Below, piece after piece: positions 17,598-25,584 of a stretch of DNA of 64,000 nucleotides. The DNA is taken from assembly GCF_000013405.1 (NCBI RefSeq), contig NC_007759.1, forward strand, positions 434,001 through 498,000, read 5' to 3'. The position numbers were made by a program, and so were the translations under genes. How positions within the stretch are numbered: position 1 is the stretch's first letter; each line of letters starts with the position of its first letter. This stretch comes from Syntrophus aciditrophicus SB. Its GTDB lineage: Bacteria; Desulfobacterota; Syntrophia; Syntrophales; Syntrophaceae. A model generated the notes under the pieces. It had not been told where the DNA came from. It saw nothing but the letters and a program-made list of their open reading frames with translations, and did no database searches.

Positions 17598-17945
17598 AAG
17601 AGACAATCCCTCAGGGACCTTGATCTGTGTAGTTATCGCTATTCCCTCAACTGCACTTCCCTTTTACATTCTAACTTCAAACATTCATAACTAACTGTTC
17701 GTAAAGCTTATTTACTACAGAATACTGACATATAGTGTTATAAATTCGCCACTAATTCAGCATTGTATTCCTCGCCATTACTGTTATGAGTGCCGCCTTA
17801 AATCATGAAACATTCTTTTCTTGACCAACGGATATGAGCTAAACGCCGGTATCTGAGAAAGACGGTCTTGTAACCGGGGGGTGGAGCTTTGCCCCTTAAC
17901 ACTGAAGTTTCACGAAAACAATCATTCAAGAGCTGGGAATCAAAG
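17598..17945 (+). other. Intergenic region upstream of the CoA transferase-GNAT gene
   Basis: About 350 bases, AT-rich, with no gene found. The frame of the next CDS is open back to TTG 17889, but ATG 17946 is the more likely start. No clear promoter or operator was found. Confidence 0.5.
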
Positions 17946-19841
17946 ATGAACTGCAGAAACAAGAACCATTTCCTTGAAATGTGGAAAGCGACTTATTCCG
18001 AAAAGTTCGCTGACGAAGTGGAAATATTCAGCAAAATTCGCCGGGGGGATCGCATTTTCGTCTCTTCCGGCTGCGGAGAGCCCCAGTATCTGGTCAAGTC
18101 ACTGGTTAAATACGTGGAATCCAACCCCAAGGCCATCTTCGACACGGAAATCATCCAGATTTATTCCTTTGGGGTCACACCTTACAGCGACCCGAAATTC
18201 CAGTCCAATTTCCGCCACAACACTTTTTTCATCGGCGACAACACCAGAACATCCGTAAACGATGGCACTTCCGATTATACCCCCATCTCCATGTCCAACG
18301 TTCCGACACTCCTGCGGAGCGGCTTCGTCAGAATCGATATTGCCCTGATCCAGACCTCTCTCCCGGATGAGAATGGTTTCCTCAGCCTGGGCGTGAGTGT
18401 CGATATGGTCAAAGCGGCCACGGAAAAAGCGTCCCTGGTTATCGCTCAGGTCAATACAAATATGCCGTATACTCACGGAGACGGATTCATCCATATTTCG
18501 GATGTCGATTATCTCATTCCCCACGATGAGCCCGTTCTGGAGTTACAGGGCTCCATTTCCAGCAAGACGGCGCAAAAGATAGGCAATTATGTCTCCCGTC
18601 TTATTCAGGATGGCGATACGATTCAAGTAGGCTTCGGAATTCTGCCTAATGAAGCCGTGGCTCATCTCAACAATAAAAAACATCTGGGAGTTCACACCTC
18701 TCTCCTAAGCGACGGCCTCATCAACCTGATCAAGCTCGGCGTGATTGACAATTCCAGGAAAAAACTGAATCGAGGCAAGACAATCGCTTCATTCTGCATG
18801 GGATCAAGAGAGGCCTACAAATACATCCATGACAATCATTCCATCTGTTTTCGAACTATTGACTATACGAACGATCCTCTTGTCATCGCTCAGGAGGACA
18901 ATATGGTGGCCATCAACAGTGCCCTGGAAATCGACCTGACCGGACAGGCCACCTCGGAGTCCATCGGCGGACGGTTTTACAGCGGCGTCGGCGCTCATCA
19001 GGATTTCATGCGCGGTGCGGCCATGGCTCGCAATGGGAAGACTGTCTTGGCCCTGCAGTCAACTGCCATGGGCGGCAAGCTCTCCCGCATCGTTCCCACC
19101 CTGTCTGAATCGGCCGGGGTTACGCTGAATCGAAGCGATGTCCGTTACGTCATTACGGAATACGGTATTGCCTATCTTCACGGCAAAACGATCCGTGAGA
19201 GGGTCATGGAGCTCATTGCTATCGCGCACCCGAAATTTCGTCCGTGGCTGCTGGAAGAAGCGAAGAAACGCGGACTCATTTACCGTGATCAGACCTTCAA
19301 CCACGGGCAAAAGGGAAAGTATCCGGAACATCTTGAAACACACTGGACAACAAATTCGGGAATGAGTGTCTTTTTCCGCCCCGTTAAAGTTACGGATGAG
19401 CCTCTTTTCAGAGATTTTATTCATGCATTGTCCGACACCAGTCTTTATCTCCGGTTCTTTTCAAAGCGTTTCGACATGCCTCACGAAAGGATACAGAGCA
19501 TGATTACGACGGATTATACCAGGCAAATGGCCATCTGCGCCGTAGTTCCGCTGGACAGGAAAGAAATGATCGTGGGTGTGGGTCGTTACCAGATCGATGA
19601 CAGCACTTACTGGGCCGATATCGCATTCGCTGTCCGCGATGATTACCAGAGAAGAGGCATTTGCTCGGCGTTGCTTTCCTACATGACCCATCACGCAAAG
19701 AAGAAGGGGCTTCTTGGCTTTACCGCCGCGGTACTGATGGAAAACGAGCCGATGCTTAAAACATTCGCCAAAGGAGGCTTTGATATCTCAGGAAAATTGG
19801 AATTCGGATTCTATAATTTAAAACTTGCCTTCCGGAATTGA
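17946..19841 (+). CDS. Acetyl-CoA hydrolase/transferase fused to GNAT acetyltransferase
   Basis: Residues ~1-455 are a family I (Cat1/ACH-type) CoA transferase: GFGILPNEAVAHL (CoA-binding glycine loop), the segment SALEIDLTGQATSESIGG with its conserved Glu, GVGAHQDFMRGA, and VITEYGIAYLHGKTIRERV. Residues ~470-630 are a GNAT domain (FFRPVKVTDEPLFRDF ... VRDDYQRRGICSALLSYM, the latter being the acetyl-CoA pyrophosphate loop). The fusion suggests either acyl transfer to a protein lysine or regulation of the transferase by acetyl-CoA. ATG 17946 is chosen over the upstream TTG because the homologous N terminus starts shortly after it. Upstream lies a PAS-LuxR regulator, downstream small DUF2080-like genes and another CoA transferase. 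Confidence 0.85.
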   Translation: MNCRNKNHFLEMWKATYSEKFADEVEIFSKIRRGDRIFVSSGCGEPQYLVKSLVKYVESNPKAIFDTEIIQIYSFGVTPYSDPKFQSNFRHNTFFIGDNTRTSVNDGTSDYTPISMSNVPTLLRSGFVRIDIALIQTSLPDENGFLSLGVSVDMVKAATEKASLVIAQVNTNMPYTHGDGFIHISDVDYLIPHDEPVLELQGSISSKTAQKIGNYVSRLIQDGDTIQVGFGILPNEAVAHLNNKKHLGVHTSLLSDGLINLIKLGVIDNSRKKLNRGKTIASFCMGSREAYKYIHDNHSICFRTIDYTNDPLVIAQEDNMVAINSALEIDLTGQATSESIGGRFYSGVGAHQDFMRGAAMARNGKTVLALQSTAMGGKLSRIVPTLSESAGVTLNRSDVRYVITEYGIAYLHGKTIRERVMELIAIAHPKFRPWLLEEAKKRGLIYRDQTFNHGQKGKYPEHLETHWTTNSGMSVFFRPVKVTDEPLFRDFIHALSDTSLYLRFFSKRFDMPHERIQSMITTDYTRQMAICAVVPLDRKEMIVGVGRYQIDDSTYWADIAFAVRDDYQRRGICSALLSYMTHHAKKKGLLGFTAAVLMENEPMLKTFAKGGFDISGKLEFGFYNLKLAFRN

Positions 19842-19910
19842 CAGTGCCTGACGCTTGATTTTTCAGGAAAGCAACCCATGGCGGCATTCCCAGTTTTCAT
19901 CCGCAAAAAA

Positions 19911-19927
19911 TCTCACGATGAGTGAGA
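19911..19927. promoter_or_regulatory. Perfect 17-bp palindrome, operator-like (copy 1)
   Basis: TCTCAC-GATGA-GTGAGA forms perfect 6-base arms around a 5-base centre, 28 bases upstream of the first DUF2080-like start. A near copy (20146-20162) precedes the second paralogue at about the same distance, which argues for a protein-binding site. Confidence 0.6.
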
Positions 19928-19954
19928 TGAATATTTATCCCGGAGGGATTGATT

Positions 19955-20131
19955 ATGAATAGTAAAGAATACTTGAGAACGGATAATCACCTAGACAGTC
20001 CTGTCCTGAAATTTGAAACCTACGGTCTAGAGGTCATATCCAAGGAAGTAAAGAAGCACGGTGACAGCGGCCGGATTGACGTGCCTCTGGACTGGGTCGG
20101 GAAACATGTCGAAGTTATTCGGATTGACTGA
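19955..20131 (+). CDS. Small AbrB/DUF2080-like protein, copy 1
   Basis: A 58-residue protein with a clear ribosome site (GGAGGG 19942-19947) before ATG 19955. The core ISKEVKKHGDSGRIDVPLDW followed by VGKHVEVIRI matches the swapped-hairpin pattern of DUF2080 proteins, small AbrB-like products often annotated as transposon-encoded (consensus near GNSGRIYVPxxWxGKxVxVI). It may bind DNA; a palindrome stands just upstream. The next gene is a paralogue and the pair forms a tandem duplication that includes the upstream palindrome. Confidence 0.65.
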   Translation: MNSKEYLRTDNHLDSPVLKFETYGLEVISKEVKKHGDSGRIDVPLDWVGKHVEVIRID

Positions 20132-20145
20132 GTTGCAGCAAAAAA

Positions 20146-20162
20146 TGTCACGATAAGTGAGA
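20146..20162. promoter_or_regulatory. Near-perfect palindrome, operator-like (copy 2)
   Basis: TGTCAC-GATAA-GTGAGA is the counterpart of 19911-19927 with one arm mismatch. The flanking GCAAAAAAT is also shared, showing that the upstream region was duplicated with the gene. Confidence 0.55.
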
Positions 20163-20180
20163 TCCCTGGACGGATTCATT

Positions 20181-20477
20181 ATGAGTAGTGAAGAGTACTT
20201 GAAAACAGATCATCAGCTAAGCAGTCCTGTATTTAAATTTGAAGTCTACGGCGAAGAGCTCATATGCAAGAAAGTAAAGCGGAGCGGGGGTTGCGGCCAC
20301 TTTTACGTGCCTGCGAGCTGGAGCGGTAAACATATCAAAATTATGGATGGAAAATCATTGCCAATGTCGGGATTGGACCCGGCTGTTTACCAGTCAGGTC
20401 AATATAGAGGAAAAGGCGATCACGAAGCGGGAAACCGTCATCTGAGGAGAATCATAGGGATGATGACACCAAAGTGA
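20181..20477 (+). CDS. Small AbrB/DUF2080-like protein, copy 2 with C-terminal tail
   Basis: ATG 20181 begins a 98-residue protein whose first ~55 residues parallel copy 1 (MSSEEYLKTDHQLSSPVFKF; then VKRSGGCGHFYVPASWSGKH). The glycine-rich turn is altered (GGCGHF instead of GDSGRI), and an extra ~40-residue tail rich in basic residues follows. It ends 36 bases before the CoA transferase gene and could be cotranscribed with it. The duplicate may have diverged towards another DNA target or partner. Confidence 0.6.
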   Translation: MSSEEYLKTDHQLSSPVFKFEVYGEELICKKVKRSGGCGHFYVPASWSGKHIKIMDGKSLPMSGLDPAVYQSGQYRGKGDHEAGNRHLRRIIGMMTPK

Positions 20478-20513
20478 TCTTTCTTAAATTTGAATTTAAA
20501 GGAGAAAGGAAAG

Positions 20514-22085
20514 ATGTCCAAAGTAATCAGTGCAGAAAAGGCGGCGGAGCTGATCAAAGACGGAACGACGGTAGCATGGACCACGTCGGTCTTGTCCGGT
20601 TTTGCCGAAGAGATGGCAATAGCCATCGAAAAACGTTTCCTGGAAACGGGAGCCCCGCGCGATCTCACCATCACGTTCAGTAGCGGCAACGGGGATTATC
20701 CCTACGGAGATGTCAAAGGAATGAACCACCTAGCCCACGAGGGCCTGATCAAAAAAGTAATCGGCAGTCATATCGGCCAGTCTCCCCGCCTGGGCAAACT
20801 GGTGACCGAAAATAAAGTTGAATGCCATCTATTCACCCAGGGTATCCTGGTCCATCTCTATCGGCAGATGGCCGGCAAGAAAGTGGGGGTGATCACTAAA
20901 ACGGGGCTGGGCACCTTCATCGACCCCCGCTTGGACGGCGGCAGAATAAACGAGATCACGAAGGAAGAACGCGTAAAGCTGATCGAATTCGAAGGAGAAG
21001 AATACCTCTACTTCAAACCCTTTCCCATTGATGTGGCCATCATTCGCGGATCCGTTTGTGACGAAAAAGGCAACATGGCGATGACTCACGAGCCGCTGCT
21101 CCTCGAATCACTGTCTCTGGCCAGCGCCGTCCACAACCGCGGCGGCATCGTCATTGCACAGGTACTGTACCTTGCCAAAACAGGCACCCTGCATCCCCGG
21201 AGAGTGAATGTGCCGGGCGGGCTCGTGGATTATATCGTCCAAGCAAAGCCGGAAAATCATCTCATGACCACAGGCACTTTCTTCGAGCCCGATCTTTGCG
21301 GCTACTTCCATACCCCCATGGGCTCTATTCCCCCCCTGCCTCTTGATCAACGTAAGGTTATCGTGCGCCGCGCGGCCATGGAAATGTTGCCCGATTCTAT
21401 CCTCAACCTCGGCTTCGGCACGCCCACGTACGTAGCCAGCGTGGCCGTCGAGGAAGGTGTCCTCGAAAAGGTGACCCTTACTACCGAGTTGGGCAACTTT
21501 GGCGGCGTTCCGTGCAGTGGCCTTGATTTTCCCGCAAGCCACAACGCGGAATGTACCGTTGCCCATGAGGCCATGTTCGACTTTTACGACGGAGGCGGCC
21601 TCGACACCGCCATCCTGGGCTTTGCCCAGGCCGATGCTGACGGGAACCTCAACGTCAGCAAGTTCGGCGGCCGGATATCCGGACCGGGCGGCTTCATCAA
21701 CATCGCGGACTCCGCCAAGAAAGTCGTCTTCGTCTCCCCCATGACCATCGACGCGAAGACTGCGGTGAAGGATGGCAAACTCGTAATCCTCAAGGAAGGC
21801 AAAGGGAAAAAGTTCGTAAATCAAGTCGAACAGGTATCTTTCAGCGGCACATACGCCCGGAAAAAAGGCAAGCCGATCTTTTTTGTCACGGAACGAGCTG
21901 TCTTTTCCCTGGAAAATGAAGGGCTGACGCTGATCGAAATTGCCCCGGGTCTCGAGGTGGAAAGAGATGTCCTATCCGCTATGGAGTTTAGACCCAGGAT
22001 TTCTCCGGCATTAAAGGAAATGCCACGGGAATTGTTTATGCCACAGTGGGGAAAACTCCGACAAATCATGGAAGAAAACAGGTAG
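20514..22085 (+). CDS. Family I CoA transferase, fused alpha-beta (propionate/acetoacetate type)
   Basis: Start at ATG 20514 after AAAGGAGAAAGG. The 523-residue chain joins the two CoA-transferase halves found as separate subunits in Sco/AtoDA enzymes. The first half has VISAEKAAELIKDGTTVAW and IRGSVCDEKGNMAMTHE; the second has LNLGFGTPTYVASVA followed by LTTELGNFGGVPCSG, in which the Glu is the residue that forms the glutamyl-CoA thioester. It would move CoA between acetate, propionate, butyrate or related acids, a step that fits syntrophic fatty-acid or benzoate metabolism. Substrate range cannot be read from sequence. Confidence 0.88.
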   Translation: MSKVISAEKAAELIKDGTTVAWTTSVLSGFAEEMAIAIEKRFLETGAPRDLTITFSSGNGDYPYGDVKGMNHLAHEGLIKKVIGSHIGQSPRLGKLVTENKVECHLFTQGILVHLYRQMAGKKVGVITKTGLGTFIDPRLDGGRINEITKEERVKLIEFEGEEYLYFKPFPIDVAIIRGSVCDEKGNMAMTHEPLLLESLSLASAVHNRGGIVIAQVLYLAKTGTLHPRRVNVPGGLVDYIVQAKPENHLMTTGTFFEPDLCGYFHTPMGSIPPLPLDQRKVIVRRAAMEMLPDSILNLGFGTPTYVASVAVEEGVLEKVTLTTELGNFGGVPCSGLDFPASHNAECTVAHEAMFDFYDGGGLDTAILGFAQADADGNLNVSKFGGRISGPGGFINIADSAKKVVFVSPMTIDAKTAVKDGKLVILKEGKGKKFVNQVEQVSFSGTYARKKGKPIFFVTERAVFSLENEGLTLIEIAPGLEVERDVLSAMEFRPRISPALKEMPRELFMPQWGKLRQIMEENR

Positions 22086-22105
22086 AGGCCAACAGTCCGA
22101 AACAT

Positions 22106-22178
22106 CATAACGGGGGTTAGCTGATCATTTAAGCCCCCATTATGGACCACTAATGTCCGGAGATACGGTCATTTTTTT
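22106..22178 (+). terminator. Hairpin pair and T-run after the CoA transferase
   Basis: CATAA/TTATG with GGGGG/CCCCC (22106-22116 with 22134-22144) forms a strong stem. It is followed by GACC/GGTC (22145-22148 with 22167-22170) and seven T (22172-22178). Confidence 0.6.
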
Positions 22179-22343
22179 GAGGAAGCTTCTGAAATGCTCC
22201 GTCCATTTTTACTGACTCGAACCAGAAATCATTAAGAGGTTATCCCCAAATAGAATAGACTCTTTTCTGACGAGTTTAATTTGAGCAAAAAATTTGTTAG
22301 ATGTTATCAATTACCGTAGAGTATTAAATAAATGGAGGTTGAT

Positions 22344-22529
22344 ATGGATATCGATCAATTTAAGAGGGACTTAGAAGCCCTGGAAGAGCATAAAAGTGAA
22401 TTGAAGGATGAATTGAAGACTACTGATGACAGAATCAAGCGGTTAAGGCGGTTTTTGAAAGATTATGAAACAATCCAAAATCCTGACGCGGCAAAAAAAA
22501 GAGGACTGAAGAAAGAAGTTACTGAATAA
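22344..22529 (+). CDS. Small coiled-coil protein of unknown function
   Basis: GGAGG (22334-22338) decides for ATG 22344 rather than ATG 22332, giving 61 residues. The protein is highly charged and almost entirely helical with heptad-like spacing (FKRDLEALEEHKSELKDEL ... RIKRLRRFLKDYE), so a dimeric coiled coil is likely. It is followed by a strong terminator and has its own AT-rich upstream region, which supports a real monocistronic gene. No family is recognised. Confidence 0.6.
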   Translation: MDIDQFKRDLEALEEHKSELKDELKTTDDRIKRLRRFLKDYETIQNPDAAKKRGLKKEVTE

Positions 22530-22552
22530 TCAGTTCTAAATAATCGGTTCTA

Positions 22553-22600
22553 AACAAAGGCGGGGAGAACCAATTGGATGCTACCCGCCTTTGTTTATTT
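22553..22600 (+). terminator. Strong rho-independent terminator
   Basis: AACAAAGGCGGG (22553-22564) pairs with CCCGCCTTTGTT (22584-22595) over a 19-base loop, followed by T-rich sequence. It ends the small coiled-coil gene. Confidence 0.8.
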
Positions 22601-23176
22601 GAAACGGTGATGAGTTCACTGACAAGTAATTGGTCACTTCCGTGCATTAACAAGTGAAATCTACTATGCGAAAGTATTCTCTGGAAATCTCAACTTCAAC
22701 AAATAACTGTTGATCTGGTGATGCAATGGATAGTGTGGACTCGTAGATGCAATGGCCAATGTGACATAACGCAATGTATTTATAGGCATATTTATTGTAC
22801 GGCACTGGCCATCCATTTTTCATCCTTAGTTGGAATCTCCTCGCAAAATCGCCTCAGCATTAACTGATGAAATCGTCATGTCAATTCTTTAATCAAAGTT
22901 GATTAGACCGTGGAAACGACATTGGCAAGCAGAAAATTACAGAAAGAAAGGTGTCAACTTAGAGGCGAGAAAATTGATGTTTCTAAACCGTTTATCAAGA
23001 TTGTCTTTGTCATTTCCGAAAACTTCTTCCTGTTGTCGTTGGTTGAATGATTTTGTAGCAAGATATAGAATACAAATCAGTAAAAGATGGCTGTGTGCTC
23101 TTTTGTCGGCGTAATTTTGTTGAAGTGTGAGATTACCAACTGATAGTGAAACCATCGTAATAGGAAGGAGGTTAAA
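22601..23176 (+). other. Gene-free, AT-rich region with relic sequence
   Basis: No gene is supported in these ~575 bases. The minus-strand frame 22937-23191 shares the EEVFGND element with the relic at 14.96 kb but overlaps the promoter and ribosome site of the next gene, so it is treated as a remnant. Confidence 0.5.
23009..23033. repeat. Dispersed repeat, copy 2
   Basis: Identical over 25 bases to 14956-14980, with diverged similarity continuing to about 23080. It lies in a gene-poor stretch beside truncated genes. Confidence 0.65.
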
Positions 23177-23566
23177 ATGAAAGCCGCACAACGAAGTTGC
23201 CCTTCCCTATGCATTCAGACTGTCCGTGTTGTCCTTTTTGTAATTATCGTTACGGGCATGATTTCTCGCTTCGCAACTGGCGCGGAGCAGCCAGACTGTA
23301 CTACTCCGTTGGATATTTACACGCCAGTCTACGCTGGTACAAAAGTGATCGGTCATGAAAACGGCACGCATGGTTGCCGGGTCCTGATTTATGCAGACGC
23401 CGATCCCAATCCGGTTGGAATCAGCGAAGTCTCTTTCTTGGGTTGGGGCAAAGTCATTCTGAACCGTGCCCTGAAGGAGGGCGAGACGATCACGGGAAGG
23501 CAGGACGCGGTTGGCTATTCTACCTTTCCCCAAAAATCACCCAAGGTATGGGCGGTCGAACGATAG
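23177..23566 (+). CDS. Secreted protein of unknown function, C terminus possibly truncated
   Basis: AGGAAGGAGG stands directly before ATG 23177. The 129-residue product has a signal peptide (hydrophobic VRVVLFVIIVTGMI, cleavage near ATGAEQ) and a small beta-rich part with VLIYADADPNPVGISEV and KVILNRALKEGETITGRQ, a pattern seen in repeat units of larger secreted proteins. Two Cys (DCTTP, HGCRV) could form a disulfide. The stop at 23564-23566 coincides with the edge of the helicase fragment on the other strand, so the original 3' end may have been lost in a rearrangement. Confidence 0.6.
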   Translation: MKAAQRSCPSLCIQTVRVVLFVIIVTGMISRFATGAEQPDCTTPLDIYTPVYAGTKVIGHENGTHGCRVLIYADADPNPVGISEVSFLGWGKVILNRALKEGETITGRQDAVGYSTFPQKSPKVWAVER

Positions 23567-24345
23567 TTGTCGATCAGATAAGCTGGCTTGGCATCATAAT
23601 CGCTCTCAAAGCGGCGAATAAATTCGACAGAGGCCCCATCGAAAGCGTAGATGTTCTGGTCGTCGTCACCTACCGCGAAAAGGCTTAGCCTGCCATCTTC
23701 ATCCTGCGAAGTCCGTCCGGCTAGAGCGGAGATGAGTTCATACTGCTCTGGACCGATATCCTGATACTCATCCACAAGGATCCAGCGGAAGCCCGCAAGC
23801 AACCGATCACGCTGTTCGTCGGCTTCCTCTGGCGGCAGACCCTCTCTTTTCAAAAGTGCTACCGCCTGCTGAAGTACCTTCTTGAATGCATCGTCGTCCA
23901 ACATCTCCGTGTGCCCGGCAAAACTCACACCAGCGAGGCGCATAGCGAGCGCGTGACACGTGAGCACCGTGACACCCCTTGCGTCATCGCCTATCAAATC
24001 TGCAAGACGCCGTCTAATTTCGACCGCTGCATGGCGGTTATAGGCCAAGGCAAGAATTCCACGTGCATTTTCCCTTTTTACCCGAACAAGATACGCAATA
24101 CGATGCACAAGTACGCGAGTCTTTCCGGAGCCAGGGCCGGCCAACACCAATACATTGGTCTTCTCGCGATCATCGGTGACAATATGTTGTTGCACGGGGT
24201 TGTTGAGGCTTTCGACGATGTTCCGCCAGGATTCGGGGGTGGTCTGCCGAGCCAACTCTTTCTGGCGCTCCGGCAGCCAGTGGCTGATGAAGACGTCACG
24301 CTCCAAGCTGAAGTAGGCCATGGCTAGGTGAAGTGCCTCGGCCAT
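23560..24345 (-). pseudogene. Fragment of a UvrD-like (RecQ/UvrD fusion type) helicase
   Basis: An open minus-strand stretch carries superfamily I helicase motifs: LAGPGSGKTRVLVHRIAYL (Walker A), LALAYNRHAA, VLTCHALAM, WILVDEYQDI (Walker B), VGDDDQNIYAFDGAS and LIDNYRSTA. Homology begins mid-protein (around AEALHLAMAYFSLERDVF) and stops abruptly after YRSTA, so both the N-terminal region and the whole second half, including motifs V and VI, are missing. Full proteins of this type exceed 1,000 residues. It joins a phosphorylase fragment head to head at about 24346. It has no intact start context and is judged a non-functional remnant. Confidence 0.8.
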
Positions 24346-24346
24346 C

Positions 24347-24745
24347 CATGCAGCCTTGGAGGCGACGGCAGCCAACACGGTGTTTACAACCCATACACCG
24401 GTGCCGGCAGGACATGACCTCTTCGAGCAGGAAATGATCTGGGGCTACTTCAGAGATTGCTTTAACGATCTGGGTGTGCAGCGCGACGATTTCATGAGGC
24501 TGGGCGGCGCGAGTTACGGCCGGGATTTTAACATGACGAAACTGGCACTCAGCGGGACACGCCACCATAATGGCGTGTCCCGAATCCACGGAAGGGTTTC
24601 CTCTATAATTCTGTCCGATATGTGGCCTCAGGTACGTCCATGTGAGTCCCCTATGGACTTCATCACCAATGGAGTCCATGTTTCCACCTTCCTTGCCAAG
24701 GAATGGCAGGACCCGTTCGAGATGGGCTTGATGATGTGGCTGTGA
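24347..24745 (+). pseudogene. Fragment of an alpha-glucan (glycogen) phosphorylase
   Basis: The translation LEATAANTVFTTHTPVPAGHD, MTKLALSGTRHHNGVSRIHG and FITNGVHVSTFLAKEW is the central catalytic-domain signature of alpha-glucan phosphorylases. Only ~130 residues of a protein normally over 700 are present; both ends and the pyridoxal-phosphate lysine are absent. The left edge abuts the helicase fragment on the other strand; the right edge ends in a stop after EMGLMMWL. It is a gene remnant brought in or left behind by a rearrangement. Confidence 0.82.
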
Positions 24746-25093
24746 GAACCATGCTGAAACGACCGGCACATGTCCGTAACTTCTTCAAACACCCAAAGGC
24801 GGCCTGCGCCGCCTGAGATGAACCTGTTAAATTGCTGGAGTTATAACACTGCAGGTTTTCCGTAAACATTCAGATTATTCACACTTTTTCCAGGTTAAAC
24901 CCGCTATGAGCACTTTTGAGAAAAATCGTCAGGCTATTGACCGTTCTTTTACACAAGCGCCGGTTGAGTGATGGTGAACTGATAATTGTGAATGAAAGAA
25001 AGTGAAGACGAGCCTAAAATAGATGGAGATCAGCTGACCGAGCAGTCGCCCCGGTCAAAGAAATTGAATTAATGTTAGCCTTATGTCAACAAG
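24746..25093 (+). other. Gene-free stretch between the phosphorylase remnant and the toxin gene
   Basis: About 350 bases with only short frames (for example ATG 24907, ~21 codons). Nothing recognisable was found; it appears to continue the decayed zone. Confidence 0.5.
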
Positions 25094-25357
25094 CTATTCG
25101 TAATGTGTCCACATACGGATAACTTTAACTGTTTTGATATCATCAAGTATTTGATAAACCAGCCGGTGCTGAATGCTTGTCCTGCGAGAGCACGCCCCTG
25201 ATAGATCTCCCAGAAGTTTCTCAAATGGTGGGGGTGTCTGATAGGGATCTTCTTTGAGAATTTTCAGCAGGTGCTCTACTTGAGATTTTAAGCCGGAGTG
25301 CGATATTTTCTTGGCGTCTTTCTCCGTCTGCCTGGTGAAAACTATTTTCCAAGTCAC
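25094..25357 (-). CDS. YoeB/Txe-family toxin
   Basis: The 87-residue product is a RelE-superfamily mRNA interferase of the YoeB/Txe type, which cleaves mRNA on the ribosome. The family signature is nearly complete: FTRQTEKDAKKI, PPPFEKLLGDLSGACSRRTSIQHRLVY and the C-terminal RMWTHYE, giving the catalytic Glu, Arg and His and the terminal Tyr-Glu. The start is GTG 25357, which overlaps the stop of a short upstream frame (25354-25416) as expected for translational coupling to an antitoxin. That antitoxin appears broken, so whether the module still works is unclear. Confidence 0.85.
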   Translation of the reverse strand: MTWKIVFTRQTEKDAKKISHSGLKSQVEHLLKILKEDPYQTPPPFEKLLGDLSGACSRRTSIQHRLVYQILDDIKTVKVIRMWTHYE

Positions 25358-25416
25358 CAGTTTATTTCCTCGTCACATTCCTCTATGGGAGTTCCGTAAT
25401 CGATATCAACCGGCAT
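25354..25416 (-). pseudogene. C-terminal remnant of the cognate antitoxin
   Basis: A 20-codon frame ending DYGTPIEECDEEINW overlaps the toxin start (TGGTGA). Upstream in frame there is a stop (TGA 9 codons before), while a neighbouring frame reads NGRLIRLADAG, resembling the preceding part of an antitoxin. A single frameshift near 25415 would join the two, so the antitoxin looks frameshifted or truncated. Confidence 0.45.
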
Positions 25417-25584
25417 CAGCCAGCCTAATCAGGCGGCCATTTCCATGTAAAATCCCGGCAACTTTCCTGCGTGTCGCCCTATTCAAGCCTTGAAAAATCA
25501 GGAGGGCTTTGATAGGGTCCGTGACACAAATTTGTGCCGAATCGCGGTGCGCACTTTTCGATTTCAAGGAGAAAGGATTTTCTC

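Noticed and set aside
20157-20180. GTG 20157 as start of the second DUF2080-like gene
   Set aside because: It lies inside the palindrome; ATG 20181 aligns with the start of the paralogue.
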